Below, one piece after another: positions 12,602-26,959 of a stretch of 64,000 nt of DNA. The first letter of the stretch is position 1. Each line of letters starts with the position of its first letter. Below the pieces are notes generated by a model, which was given only the letters and a program-made list of their open reading frames with translations, was not told where the DNA came from and ran no database searches. The translations under genes and the position numbers were made by a program. Source of the stretch: Anoplolepis gracilipes. Lineage: Eukaryota > Arthropoda > Insecta > Hymenoptera > Formicidae. Location: assembly GCF_047496725.1 (NCBI RefSeq), contig NC_132979.1, forward strand, positions 5,163,501 to 5,227,500, read 5' to 3'.

Positions 12602-15269
12602 TTGCGTATATTATCTATTATACTAATTACTTTCCTAGTTATATAATAATTGTTACTAAGAAATGAATTTTAAGAAAAAATATTAAAATATAATTTAAGT
12701 AAATAATTTTATGTTAATCCCATTTAAATATTTTATCGATTAATCAAAATTAATTCTTCATCTACTTTTATTTTTAATTTTAAATTTTATTTCTGACAAT
12801 AATAGATTATTGACAATTCATTGCTATTTTATTAAAAACCTCGAGCGTGAAAAATTATGAGTCACTTTAAAATAAAATTGAGATATTCTAGCAAATAAGA
12901 ATTTAGAATAATATCCGGTCGAAACAGTGAAAGAATATTTTTATGGAAATCTGTTAAACAAATGTGAGAAATATTTATGTTATTAAATATATTAAGCTCT
13001 TGATGTTATTAAATTAATCCCTATTTTGACTTTTCTTATAAGAGCATATACATATCTAATAAATAGTTGGTTACTACTGGATCTTCTTCTCTTGATAATT
13101 ATCCCACAAATGTTGCTAATAAAGAAATCTCTTTCTGCAACACTCCCTTTGCGCAATCATGAAATTTGAAACGAAGTCGAAAATTGTCAACGAAACAGCG
13201 AATAACGAAGCGACGGTCAATGAATTCCTTGCTCGTTGACCTCGGACGGAATCTCACCAAGTTTTAACCAGTGAAAGCGCGACGAAGATTGTAACGTAAA
13301 TTATAATCAAAATAGCAAAATAGCAATCAATCCTTTAACGCAGAAAACTGGTTTTTATCTTGATAATCAAAAATTGAGAAAAGGAGGGGCAGTCAGCCAA
13401 AAACAGTCGAAGAGTAAACACGTGTGAGTTAGAGAAAGTCCGTCTATTTCGAAAGGTAGTGAGCGAAGGACTGCTTCACTTATTTAAAGTTTCCGAAAGT
13501 GTATAAATAGCGGAATATCTTGAGTTACTTTTATTTTATATTTTTTTGTAGTGCAATATCGTGTGTTAAATATATTTATATGTTATTTTTTTTTTTTGTT
13601 AAACAAAGATCTCATTTATATATAGACCAGCCATCCTAACAGTATTGCTAACAGTCTTACACCAGTATTAGTAATTTCCTCGACTTCGAAAATATCAGTT
13701 CGGTTTTAACAATAATGGTCGCCGGTCGATCGCACTTACAGGATGGAAATTTGATTTTATTAATAGGCTACGATCAATGAGGTATGTAATTTTAATACGA
13801 TATGTCCCGTCGTCTCCCGAATATCGGATCAAACACATATTAAACGCTCGAAAAGTAGCAGTCACGGACATCGATCAGACACGATCCATTCTTTTGAGCC
13901 ATTTTGCTGTTGCACCGACATGCCACATGTATTATTAAATTTAATGACCCTTTTGACTCACGACATTTATCTTATTGTTAGAACTTAGCAGTTTACATTA
14001 GAAATTTCCTCGATGGAAAGAAGCTGAAACAAATTCTTAAAACAAGAGATAAAATACAATAAAATAAAATTTGTAACAATATATTGTGCAAGTAATAATT
14101 TCCGTCTGATAAAATAAATAGAAATATTACGCATTTGGAAGAAAAAAAGCATTAAACACAAAATAAAAGAAAGCGTATTATTAATATATTATATATAAAA
14201 TCAGACAAAGATTTGGCGCATTAGTGACAAGAAAACTGCATAAAGTCATCTAGCTTTTGAACTTTATTAACGATAAAATCTCTATAACATGCTATCATTC
14301 ATCTTACATAAATTTGTTCAGAAATATTCAGATTTTCTAAGATGTATTTTTCTTATTTCAAAAAATTATATTTTTAAAGTTATTTTTTTTGCTATAATGC
14401 TTATAATATATTTTTACTTTATTTCATTTATGATGTATAGGATGTTATTAACACTCACTCTTCATGATTTAGAAATATTAATTTGACTTTAAGAGACTTC
14501 AGTTTCTTTATATTATTTTCCGAATGGTATGTACGAATCTAAAAAAAAGTTTCCCTTCCCCGTATAATTAAGGATGGATGGTTGCTTTGACGCGTTGTTT
14601 TGACCAAATGCACCAACGTGATAATGACGCATCGTTATACCGCCGCGGTAAATTATGATTGCACATTTATCATGCGGATAGCATCGCGCTGTTCAGGTAA
14701 CCACAAATAAAGCGTGCTACATCCCTCTCGATCCTCTGACAGCGAAACAACTCTACACTTTTATATGGGGTACATTTTACACTATAAATATATGCTTCTT
14801 CCGTCACAAACTTATTTAATAAAAAGATTGTAATTATCGATTTAAGATGACAGAATCAGAAATAAGCTTTTATTGATTTAAATGTCATAAAAAATAGGGT
14901 CCGAACAAAGTTGTAACAGAAAGTCTGTCATAAGATTAGCACGAAAGATCGACCTTTATTCGTAAGTCCTTTATTTTGGAAGTCTATAAAGAAATCTTTT
15001 ATTATTAGAAACAAAACTGTTTTCGCGATTTTGCAAGAAAATAAAGATTAATAAAAAAAAATTAATTAAAAAACTTTCAAACATTTTAAAGGTATATGTA
15101 TACAAGACTAATTAAATAATTAAATGATTGCATTAAAAAATCAATAATTTAATAAATCCAAATTTTTCGATGTATATGACCTAATATTAATCAAAATTTG
15201 CCATTGAATTGAATAAGATTTGTGTTAAGAAAATAAAGGTTTGTATAATATGTATATACATATATACAT

Positions 15270-15315
<46 letters not shown>

Positions 15316-18300
15316 TACATATAAATGATATATTATATATGTATTATATAGAATATAATATATATATTGTATCCAGTCAGTCCTAGGGTTTCAACGTTAG
15401 AGTCTTCTTCAAATTAATCTGACTGATGACCTTCTTTTGTAACACTCGCGATAATGATAACACACACAGACATATATATCTACACTAATATAATACACGG
15501 ATCTTCTGTATTTCAAACATAATTATGATATTCAAGAATTTAATACATATATTTTTCTTACTTTGTCTTAATCTTTATAATAAATAATAATGTTAATTTT
15601 TTATATACAATTTATTTAATTAATTAACTTCTATATTCCTCGTTTCTGAAGATCGCACTTAGTCCCATCCTAGGTAAGGATTAAGTTCCTTTCCACACAA
15701 AAAAGGGACCGCAAACGTTCGAATCAAAATTGAGTAAAAACTATTCTTCTAGTCGTTGACCTATTTCTCGGCCTTGTCGGTTTGCTTGACTCGAGGCACG
15801 CGCCTTTAAGGTTTCTGTTCTTGGGAAATATAACTGTTACGTCCTTCCGTTGGTCTATTCTTTTCCAGATCTGAACGTAACATGCTTATAACTTGAAAAT
15901 TATTGACGTCTTTCACATTTTTGTTGACAAAAAAATAGTCAATGATTTCTCCCATTGATAGTGCGATATGACTCTGAGACATCTTATATATAACTTTTTT
16001 AATTTAAACATAAAATTTTTAAGCTTTATATGAATAATATAATCGATAAATTATTAATATATTTATTAAAGTATAATCAATAACTTTTATTTGTTTTATA
16101 TTTAACAGAAATAAGCAATTTTTAAATGTTTAGATAACAATAATTATTTATTGTTTAAAAAAACATCTATTAACATTTTAAAAAAGGAATATGTAGTACA
16201 GTAAAAAAATATTAAAAAATTCCAAATATGACATAACAATAAAACTAGGACAACAAAAAAAGATACACAACGATAGTAAACAACAAAGTGTTATTTTTTT
16301 TATCTAGCATGTACAACGCGTAAATATTTATCGCGTTAACAGTCACTGACAAAATGTCTGAATTTCGAAAGATTACTCAATCTTGATTGTATTGTTATAA
16401 AATTCTATTTATAAAAGTAACGATGTTGCATATTCATAGTTTAGTTTGCTTTCAATAGTTATACATAATATATTTCTCTATAAAAATTGTTTGTGTTTTG
16501 TCAAAAGTTTAAATTATTTATTTTATGCTGAATCGTTCTGTATAAATAACGTGTAAATATATAATAAGCATAAATTATATATGTAGGTATATCTTAATTA
16601 TAAACGACGTGTGTGTCAAGAGAGTGCAAAGAATAGAAAAAAATATATTTATTTTCTATATTAACCTTTAACTTACATCTTCACTCTCCTCTATTTTTAT
16701 ATTCGAGAAAAAAGATTTTACACTCCAAAACCTTTTTCTTTTTAATTATAAGTTGTATATTCCTTGAGCAGAAGGAGTAGACTATATTTATATTAAGGAG
16801 ATTCCAAAGATTTATCGCATTTCTCTCAATTTCTCTCAAATAAAGTAAAAAAGAAATTACGTAGAGGATGTGAGAAAATTAACAAATTTAAATAGCACAT
16901 TCTAAAAATATTTTTCAACAAAAAAAGTCGTACATATTTATACACTATATATCATCGAATTTATTATCGAATTTCGTTATCAAATTAAAAGTTTATTATT
17001 ATATATGTCAAATAAAATTATCATCAAAAGACGCCTCACCGTTAAATATAATATTATATAAAAATCAAGTGAAATCAAGCGACAATACAGTGTATCATTT
17101 GTGTTACCGGCTTTTTCGGTCGTAATTGGAAAATAGTTAATTATTTTCTTTTAATTCAAATGATTAAAAAAAAGACTGTAAAAATAAATAAATTTTTCTA
17201 AATACATTGATATCGAGGACGACAATTGATGCACCCATTGCTGACAATATGCATTTTAATATGCATTATTCAGCACAATTTGTGCTGTCCAAACATTTTT
17301 TTTCTCAAAACGTCTTGCAGTGTGAATTTCAAGCGTATACTGCGTATTCATACGGACAGGGTCGAAAGTGTCCCCTTTCGATTTTGATAAACTTTGAATA
17401 TGTTGTAAGTAAAAATAAGAGACATATTTTTTAATAAAATTTATTTTTTTATACAAAATGTAAATATAACCTATATATTATGATGTTTATGGTATATTAT
17501 ATATTAATATTTGTATAATATATTATAATTATATATTAATATTTAATGTATAGCAATTATATGTATAGTAATAAATAATTTACATATGAGTTTATATATT
17601 ATATTTTTAGTTAATATATTTTTCTAATATTATTTTTATATATAAAGAGTTTCGAAAATATTTGGATTTTCTTGTAATTTATACATATTTTCTTGCCATT
17701 TTTAATTTATATTTTGTTTTATTGTTATTTTTGAAAAAAATTTATTTTGGTAAAAAAAATTCCACATTTTTTTATATTTTAAAGTAAAGAATTTTTAAAT
17801 ATAGTTACTTTCTTGATTTCATACAATTTATTTTAACTGGAAAGGTATATATATATATATATATATGTATGTATATATATTTAACACTTTTTTATATATT
17901 TTTAATATCTTTTTTGAGCAGATTTAAGTCTTATTTTAATGTTTTTGTTATTCCCAGAGATTTAAAAGACGTCTGTTCGCCGTCTATTTAACGCATTTGA
18001 CATATATATCAACGTCTATTTGACGTTTTTTCGACTGACATTTGTCACTGGGTTTTTATTGATGGTTTCAACTGTACATAATATATTATCAAAATAACAT
18101 TACATTTAAAAATACTCTTCAAAAAGTCATTCTAGAGATAAATGCAAGCACATTTACAGAATATAATAAGATCTTAATAGATGGAGCAACATGCACAGCA
18201 TGTATGCACAGGGTAAACACTTTGTTCATCGATCAAAAATTAATAACTTATTTGAAACAGAACATTTATATATATACATAACAAAAAAGCGACTAATTTT

Positions 18301-18680
18301 TTACACTAATTTAATGTTATACATCTATCTGTAAGAGTCTTGTCATGCATCTCTATATTCCATGCCTAAATGCAAGAAAATATGAACAGTAAAGCTTGCT
18401 TTATATTTAGTAAAAATATTCTAAATAGACAATTCCTGTAAATAATGCAATAGCATATTTTATAGACAAATATCTATTTTCTACATAATAATAACACACA
18501 TAATTGCACCATAAATATTTTGTTTTGTACTATCATCGAGAATCACGTTTCTCACGTATCAATTATTCGATGCAAATAAACTATCTTTTTTAGTTTAAAA
18601 AATTTATGATATCTTTTATTAAGACACCCTATATAAGTCATATGTATATATATATGCAGTAACAACTTGATCTTTTCTAG
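11641..18680. other. AT-rich intergenic region upstream of the FAR array
   Basis: No exon is recognisable. The stretch holds (TA)n microsatellites (about 12547-12596 and 15276-15313). Near 17955-18070 there is a short block with repeated GACGTCT/GACGTTT words ending in a GACATTTGTCACTGGG-like sequence. Near 15371-15432 a segment contains, on the minus strand, GAAGAAGACTC followed by GAAACC, vaguely similar to the Penelope-type motif seen at 41.4 kb. No identification is offered. Confidence 0.55.
12547..12596. repeat. (TA)n microsatellite
   Basis: About 25 TA units. A similar run occurs at about 15276-15313. Confidence 0.95.
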
Positions 18681-18762
18681 TCAGCAACTGAAAATAGTCG
18701 AAGAAGTCGGAAGTCTCCAAGTGCACTTACTTGTCAATTTTCGTGTTAACTTTTAACTAATC
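18681..18762 (+). promoter_or_regulatory. Putative start site and 5' UTR of FAR copy 1
   Basis: The sequence TCTAGTCAGCAACTGAAAATAG sits about 82 bp before the ATG. An equivalent with TCTAGTCAACAACT or a close variant sits 72-81 bp before the ATG of all five copies. It contains an arthropod-initiator-like TCA-G/A core. A shared GTGCACTTA-type word and TTAACTTTTAACTAATC directly before the ATG are also conserved. Conservation in every copy suggests the core promoter and leader were duplicated with the gene. In copy 1 only, TATATAAG lies near 18631, rather far upstream for a TATA box. Confidence 0.4.
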
Positions 18763-19133
18763 ATGGATAAAAACAATAAAATTGAAATGCATAAGACGCC
18801 GATACAAAAATTTTACGCCGGACAGTCAATTCTCATTACAGGTATTTATTAAACAAACATAACTAAAAAAGTAAAAGTTCGTTTTTTAAGATAATTAAGG
18901 TTGAAAATGTAATAAGATTAAATGAGATGCATATCATATATCAATAATATCATACATTGATTACATAGTAATCAAAAATAAGTAGAATTAAAATAATTTA
19001 TCATATATCAATAATATCATACATTGATTACATAGTAATCAATGTATGATATTACATAGTAATCAATGTATGATATTATTGATATATGATATGCATCTCA
19101 TTGATATATGAAACATATATAATTCATTGATAT

Positions 19134-19176
<43 letters not shown>

Positions 19177-19741
19177 TTGATATATGAAATTATTGATATA
19201 TAAAATATATTATAATAAACATAAATTACTACTAAACATAAAGTGCTAATAAACATAAATTAGTAATGAAAAACCGATTGTGTGCGTTTGTGTGTGCGTG
19301 TGTATGACTCAAATAATAAATATATTTGTTGAGTACAATGTTATTTCTTGGAAATAAATAAAATGTTTATGTAGTCTTTCAATGACAAATTAAACTGTCT
19401 AATTAACATTATTTTTTTCTGCAATTTTTTTCACAGAGACAACTATGAATTATTTTAATTCTACTTATTTTTGGCGTATCGAATGTATTTATTGATATAT
19501 TAAAAGTAAACAAAATTAAAAATGTGTCTGAAAATTAGTCATGTCATGGTCTTCACAAATTTTTCCTATACACAAAATAAAATGTTTTGCTTATCTAGAA
19601 TATAAATGAGCTAAAAATATTGCGTAGTCAAATTAACCGCACAGTTAAAATTGAGTGCGACACTCGTAAACTTAAACAATGACGCACATGAGTTTTATGT
19701 ATTATACCGCAAAATCTTAAGGTTAAATTTGCTTTGTTTTC

Positions 19742-19829
<88 letters not shown>

Positions 19830-22800
19830 TTTTCCTTTGCTATCATTTTTCAATAATCTCAACAAAATTTTTATTTCTTATGTTAATTTTAATTCCATGT
19901 TTTCTTATTTGAAAGAGATAATAATTTTCCTCACAGTACTGATTTTACTTAAAATAATATTGATTAATAATTTTTATTGATCCTCCTATACTGAATCTCA
20001 TTCCCTCATTTTATATACGTAAGATACAAAAATTTCATACAGTAGAACAAAAATACTAAAAATTGATACCATTAAAAAGAAAATATACAATAAAATAAAA
20101 ATATAGAATTTATATAAAACTTAAAAATTATAACTTTTATTTTTATATATTACTACACATATGTATAACTTAAATAACTTCAATTATTATAGTATAATGT
20201 TTATAGAATTGATTTAATCTCTTTGCTTATAAACTTATTTTTACTCATGTATTTCACTATATCTATTGAATTATTTCTAATTAATTCTAAATTATTTACT
20301 TATTTATTTTTTTCTTTGGAGACATATGTGTTTTATTTTGTTTTGAAAAATAATGTATTATATGTTTCATAAAAAAATCAACCTATCTTTAGAGATTTTC
20401 GGCTCTTTATCTTATATGTTTTTATACTTCTTTTAAAATATTTGAATGAAATTATGTATAATCGAATACCTTAATAACAAAAATCGATCCTGCGAATATT
20501 GATTTTTTGCAATAAATTATTCTGATTTTCAAGTTATAAATTATTTTCAAGTTATAAATTAAAAAGCAAATTATAATGATTTTCAATTATAATAGTTAAA
20601 TTCATTATATGCTCGGTTTCATAATTCGTGCCTGTAAATTCTTCAGAAATGTAAATACTCTAAGGTTATTCTATGCTCCCTAGTGAGACCAGAATTAGAA
20701 TTCGCTTCGGTTGTTTGGTCTCCTTATTATGTACATCAGAGTGCATTGATTGAAAGAGTTCAGCACCGTTTTATTCGTCGTATGAGCTTTGTTATACAAA
20801 AACCGATGGCCTTCGCCGATCATTATTACGATGTACTGCAAAATGTTTTTGGGTTTTTAACCCTAAGAGATCGTAGGATTATGTTACATTTTATTTTTAT
20901 GTGTAAATTGTTGAACAGTAGTGTTGATTGCCCTAAATTGTTATCAAAAATTAATATACATGTGCCTGGTAAATCGCTTAGGCAGCATCAGTTATTCGCT
21001 GTAGAAGCTCACAGAACATTCTATGGCAAAAACAAGCCTATGGATAAGCTGGCGAACGATTTTTCTAGGCATATTAATTTTTTTCACACAAGTTCAATAA
21101 GTTCAAAGTCAATAAGAAGAGATTTTCCTTATTGGATTAAATATTTATGTATTTTTTCGCTTTTTCCCATCTGTTGACAAAAAACCGTTACACTTTGTTA
21201 GTTAAAGTAAATAAATATTTTTATCAAATTGCGTCCTTGATTTAAAATTTTAATTTTACTAAGTGTTATTAATATTGTAAAAATTGCAGTTAAATCATTT
21301 TGTATTATATTATTTTCTGTTGTATATTATTCTCGCATGTACTTTCGTTATGTATACTAGAGGGGGATTTTGTCCCTTGTAATATGGTAAAATAAAAAAA
21401 ATTTTTTTTTAAATAATAATAAAAAGTTATATAATAAAAAATTATAATGACTTATAATGCGTCATTGAACATTATAATGCGTCATTATTTTACATTACTA
21501 ACATTCATCACTGACGTCAGTCGGCTTGTTATTATCAGATCTATCTAATTTTTTGTTACAGTTTGTCCTTCTAAAAATCATATATTACTGTACAACCTTA
21601 AACTGTTTATACTCAATTTTTAATTGGTTCTGTTTTTATCTACGTGGCCATGGAGTATAGACAGCGTAGAATCCTAATCATACTCACAACAATTAACGTC
21701 TTGATGACCAGCTTTAATAGGTTTTTTAAATAAATTGGTTTTTGAATTATTATACTCTTTTCAATCTTTATAAATAATCCAGTCATTAAGCACTGCAAAT
21801 TTATTCACATAGTTTCATTATGTATACATTGATAGTTTGTAAATCTATGTCTCTTTCACAGTTAAGAATATAATATAGAATTGGTCAATATAGCTGCGGG
21901 TAACATACTGAGTGTCTAGTATCTATTTCTTAATTAAAAGTAATAAAATAAAATGTTAGGCGGCATTTCCAGACATTATATAACTTACCTGTACCTGAGA
22001 GAACCGGTTTCTTGACATGAAACTGGTTCGCCTCGTTTAATCGGCGTTAGATCTTGAGCACAATCATCATTATATACTTTTTATGAGCAAAACATATGCA
22101 AATATATAAATACTACTGAATTATTTATAAATCAACTAAGAAAACAAGGTTGTTTTTACAAAAAACACTTTGAATTATTATACTCTTTTCAATCTTTATA
22201 AATAATCCAGTCATTAAGCACTGCAAATTTATTCACATAGTTTCATTATGTATACATTGATAGTTTGTAAATCTATGTCTCTTTCACAGTTAAGAATATA
22301 ATATAGAATTGGTCAATATAGCTGCGGGTAACATAACTGAGTGTTTAGTATCTATTTCTTAATTAAAAGTAATAAAATAAAATGTTAGGCGGCATTTCCA
22401 AACATTATATAACTTACCTGTACCTGAGAGAACCTGGTTCTCCTCGTTTAATCGGCAAAGATCTTGAGCACAATCATCATTTTATACTTTTTATAAGCAA
22501 AGCATATGCAAATATATAAACACTACTGAATTATTTATAAATCAACTAAGATTTTGAAAACAAGGTTGTTTACAAAGAACACTTTGTATCTATATTATAT
22601 TTGTTTCACATCGACTGTTATTTTATTTGTAAATATCGAAACTGCAAATAGTTTCTAATTCAGGAATCAGATTTATAAGAAAATGTAAAAATTAAAAATT
22701 TCAAATCGTAATGTAAAAATTTCCAATATCTTTCAAATTTACTTAGATCTCGATTGAATTTTGTTAAAAAGGTGTCGATTATATTTTTAGGCTGCTTACT

Positions 22801-25800
22801 TTATCAGTTACTTTCAACTGATAATTCAATCTGTCTTTTCAATAGATTTAAGCATTTATCCGTTTATGAGAGACTCCAATGAGGCACTCCTTTTCTAGAG
22901 GCTGGAAAAAGTTCCATTATGTCAAAGAGTAATTTATCACAAATTCTTTGAAAAGCATCTTCTCTGTTGAAGTTATCTTTTGAGATCATTGAATCTCCCT
23001 CCATTAAATCATAAAAGAAACTTGGCAATACATTTTCTAAATATTAAAAGTAAAAGCTAGCAGCTAACAAGCTTTTATCAACTGTTTCTGTGCTTTTAGT
23101 CCAATTTTATCATATTGTTATTCTAATCTGTTTATTCTAATTTTATTTTTTGTTTACTATATTTTATTCTTTATCTTACTTCTATTTTTTATTACTATTA
23201 TTTTCTTCTGATTCCAGTTTTTTCAATTTAATACACTATTATTTTATCATATACTTTATACTGTGTGCTTGTGTGTACTATATGTTTTTAGGAAAACTTT
23301 TGAAACACAATAAACTTGTATTATACTATAAGATTCTCAGATTTAAACTCTTTCGGCATTTAATATACTAATTAGTTCAAAATAAATTTTTCAAAATTAA
23401 TAAATACAAAAATAAATTTTTCAAAATTAATAAATACAAAAATAAATTTTAAATATTGACTCGCTTTAATAACAGTATACATTCAATTTTTAAAAAATTA
23501 TTAATTATTATATTTGTTATATATAAATAATCAATTTTTGTTACTATTACAATAGTGTTCTTAAAGATTCTTTACATGATCTTTCTAGTGATATAGTGTA
23601 AATTAATAAGTGTTACAGTTTAGATTTATTTTTCTATTTTCTTCTATAGGTAGTACTGGGTTTCTCGGAAAGATTTTAGTTGAAAAATTGTTACGCAGTT
23701 GTCCTGATATTTCTACAATGTATCTACTGATACGTTCGAAAAAAAACAAGTGTCCTGAAAGCCGACTGAATGACATATTTGAAAATCCGGTTAGTAGCCT
23801 AACAAATTCATTATGTTACTGCAAAAGAGCATTAAGGTGAATATTCAAACGTTGCTACATAAATCTATAATCTGTAGTTGTACAACCGACTAAATAAGGA
23901 AGTGCCCAATTTTCGCAAAAAAGTCGTACCGCTTATAATCGATCTTAATGCCGAAGACTTAGGACTGTCTGAAAATGATAAGAATATGCTGATGCGTAAG
24001 GTAAATAAATAATTCAAATTTCTCTTATTTTCTTGCACTTGAATATTATATTCAATGCAAAAAAGTTATCGTATATTATTTAAGAAATATATGTATATTC
24101 CACATGAGCTTATATTTCTAATTATTAAGATAATCAAAATTCTCCTTCTTTTTATACATTTATTCACTATTACACTATAATAGTATATTAGAAAAATTCT
24201 TGTTACAATATATTTATTTTATATTGTAGGTGTCTATAGTTTTCCACTTGGCAGCGACTGTACGTTTCGAGGAGAAAATGAAAACTGCTATAACAATAAA
24301 CGTTATTGCTACAAATATAATTTTAAACATCGCTAAACATATGCCAAACTTAAAGGTAATTCCTTTTTCTAACAATAAATATTAATCCAAATAATTGAAA
24401 AAAATTATTAATTTTTATGAATTTTGAAAACGTAATTTATCAGTATTGACATTTATCTTGCAGTCATTCATTCATGTATCGACTTTGTATGCAAACTGCC
24501 ACGTAAAACATATAGAGGAACGTTTTTATACGTATCCTATTAATCACAAAAATCTTATCACATTGACGCGTGCTTTACCCGAAAACGTAATTGAAGAATA
24601 TTTAGATAAGTGCGTATTTTTTCATTTTCGATATATAATAAGTTTCCTATGTAGAAAATTTAACGTTTTAAATAAATTAAAGTTATTATAATATAATAAA
24701 TTATTGTTCTGAGATAGAATCGCTTCATCATGGCCGAATACATACACATTTACGAAAGCCATTGCGGAAACACTTTTCAGAGAAGAAAGCGGAGATTTAC
24801 CAATTGGGATATTTCGACCTGCGATAGGTGAGAAATTTAATTAATTATACAAAATTAATTTATTGTGCTAATTTTTTGCTTATTAAAATTTCTTAAAATT
24901 ACATGATCTTCATATTGTGTTGCACAAAGAATATGTGCAAAATATATATCAAATTCAGCTTTGTCATAAATTTTATCGTATATATAATCTTGAGTAGTAT
25001 CTTATAAAATATACATTACATATCCAACAAGAAATATATATATTTCTTGTATGTAATACAAACTTATAATTATTGCCACTTATAACAAATAAATTATCAT
25101 AGTACCATTACAAGAAAATAAAACTTTAAAGTGATAACATAAAATCGCAAAAATATTGCAGACAACTATTAAGCGTAAGTTATTGCAAAAAAATAATAAA
25201 TATTTTTTTCAGTCATGCCCACCGCTAGAGAACCAATCGTTGGATGGGGTGAAAACTTATATGGACCAGTTGGCAGTACATTATCCATCTTACTCGGTTT
25301 CACGAGAATTCAATGGTGCGATCCCAATATTCCAGCGAATTTGGTGCCTGTCGATTTTACTGTAAACGCTTTAATTGCTAGTGCATGGGATGTCTCTAAT
25401 CAATGCAGGTGATATAATTAAATATCATGAAGAAACAGATTTATTTATTAAGAATGGTACTTTTATAAGCAATTTTGATATTAATTACTGTCATCGTATA
25501 TTAAATGTAGATATTAATCTCAGTCCCAACTTTAGTCTTTAATTTTTTTTACAAAAAGAATCACGAATTATTTTACATAATTTATACAATCATTATTACA
25601 TTTGAATATCATTTTGATCCTCTTAGTAGTAGATTGACGTCATACATGTGCGATAAAATAATCAACTCTTTACGTAATTAAATGAAGTGATTACATTAAA
25701 TAAAAATATATTCAAACGCATGACTTATGGTTGATGGGCGGATTTTATGAAACATGTTTGAATTTTTATAGGAGAGGCAAAGATATGCTAATTTACAATT

Positions 25801-26827
25801 ACATATCGGCCAACGCGCTAACTTGGATCGAATACATCAATAAAATACTCTACATAAATCAGAAATATCCTTTGAAAGATTCCATGTGGTTTCCATTTAT
25901 TATTTTAATATCACGAGAGATGCCATATAAAATTTGCACTTGGTTCTGTCATTTGCTTCCGGCCTTTCTTGTAGATACTGTAAGAATATGCATGGGTCGT
26001 CGCCCGAGGTATTGTAGAAACATAAACGAATATTAATTATTTGATTACGTATATATAATAGTTTATCTCAAATCTAAATAAAGTTACTTACGTGGAGAGA
26101 AAAATTTTTTTAGATTTAATAAAATTTATGCTTGAAATAGTCGAAAAAAGCTGTTTATTTAAAGAGACTAATAACATTATTTGATTTTTAAAATAACATG
26201 TATCATATAATATTGTTTAAGTCAACGAAATAATACTTTCTTCAGTCAATAAAAATAATGTTTTGTATGACACAATGTTGTTTGAATAAAATAAATAAAT
26301 TCAAACAAATTATTAAAACAAATCGTTTTCTTTGTGTATATAGAATACAAGAAATCGCTTAATAATCTTATACATATTTCAGAATGTGGAAATTGTATAA
26401 TAAAATACATAAAGCTGTCAAATCAATTGCACATTTTTCAACCAATACATGGAATTACACCGATGATAATGTTCAAATAATGTGGAATTGTTTGAATGAA
26501 AAGGATCAGCAATTATTTCCATTCAATGTAAAAGAACTTGACTGGACAAAATATCTCACTGATTTTCACAAAGGCATACGTCTTTATTTATTAAAAGAAG
26601 ATGACAGTAATTTGGAAATCAGTCGTACCTATTACAAAAGGTAAAAAATTTCTTTTTAATCTTTATTAAAGCTAATTTTGTTTTTAATATAAAGATTAAA
26701 TTTCTCTTAAAACAAAATCATGATTTTTAGGCTTTACTGGATACACCAAATATTTAAAACTGTGTTTATTTTTTCCACTCTTTGGATTATTTGGAACATA
26801 TTCGTTAAAATATTTGAACATATTTGA
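18763..26827 (+). CDS. Fatty acyl-CoA reductase, copy 1 (intact, 10 exons)
   Basis: Coding exons: 18763-18841, 23650-23789, 23878-24000, 24230-24355, 24464-24609, 24718-24827, 25213-25408, 25772-26008, 26383-26640, 26731-26827. All introns are GT-AG and the joined frame is open for 503 codons, normal for insect FARs (about 500-550). Residues 27-33 are the NADPH-binding GSTGFLG (GxxGxxG). FHLAA (119-123) and HVSTLYANC (160-168) are typical SDR/FAR positions. WPNTYTFTK (210-218) carries the catalytic Y214 and K218. Residues about 387-475 form the FAR_C (sterile) domain, and residues 476-500 are a hydrophobic C-terminal membrane anchor. The expected reaction is fatty acyl-CoA plus 2 NADPH to fatty alcohol at the ER or peroxisome membrane (family knowledge). 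It is the most divergent intact copy (for example STLSILLGFT in exon 7). Intron 1 is 4.8 kb and holds a LINE fragment, a 428-bp tandem duplication, an inverted repeat and a CA repeat. Chain-length specificity is unknown. Confidence 0.93.
18921..19102. repeat. Long perfect inverted repeat in intron 1 of copy 1
   Basis: About 44 bp starting AATGAGATGCATATCATA at 18921 recur exactly as the reverse complement ending at 19102. Partial extra copies lie in the loop. The stretch could fold into a stable hairpin. It may be a small foldback element or arise from template switching at an AT-rich site. Confidence 0.8.
19744..19828. repeat. (CA)n microsatellite in intron 1 of copy 1
   Basis: About 42 CA units. 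The homologous position in copy 3 (near 44625) has only a short imperfect CATACATACACG, so the run expanded after duplication. Confidence 0.95.
20640..21177 (+). mobile_element. 5'-truncated LINE fragment (reverse transcriptase C-terminal part)
   Basis: An open frame of about 175 codons contains the typical non-LTR-retrotransposon stretch SLVRPELEFASVVWSP, followed by ERVQHRFIRR and a later LTLRDRR segment. This is the region just after the RT palm, seen in Jockey/I-like elements. The frame is open to a TGA at about 21175, followed by AT-rich 3' sequence. The RT catalytic motif and endonuclease are missing, so it is a dead fragment. It lies in sense orientation in intron 1 of FAR copy 1 and is absent from the other copies. 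Confidence 0.8.
21741..22586. repeat. Tandem duplication, unit about 428 bp
   Basis: The segment from about 21741 to 22168 is repeated almost exactly from 22169 to about 22586. Both begin TTTGAATTATTATACTC and end in an ACAAGGTTGTTT...AACAC segment. Differences are a few substitutions and small indels. It is non-coding, inside intron 1 of copy 1. Confidence 0.9.
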
Positions 26828-26959
26828 ATGTTTAAGGTTATTATATGTTTGTTTATATGTATGTTTTAATTTATTAATTATATTAGTATGTACATTTTTG
26901 TTTTACATGCATGTCGAGAAATTTAAATTGTTATATTTATATCAACTTATTTTCTTGAA

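Noticed and set aside
15371..15432. GAAGAAGACTC...GAAACC on the minus strand, reminiscent of the Penelope-type motif
   Set aside because: There is only partial agreement, with no inverted arms or coding remnant nearby, which is too weak to call an element.
19628..19980. Open frames of Cys-Val or Thr-His repeats
   Set aside because: They are translations of the (CA)n microsatellite.
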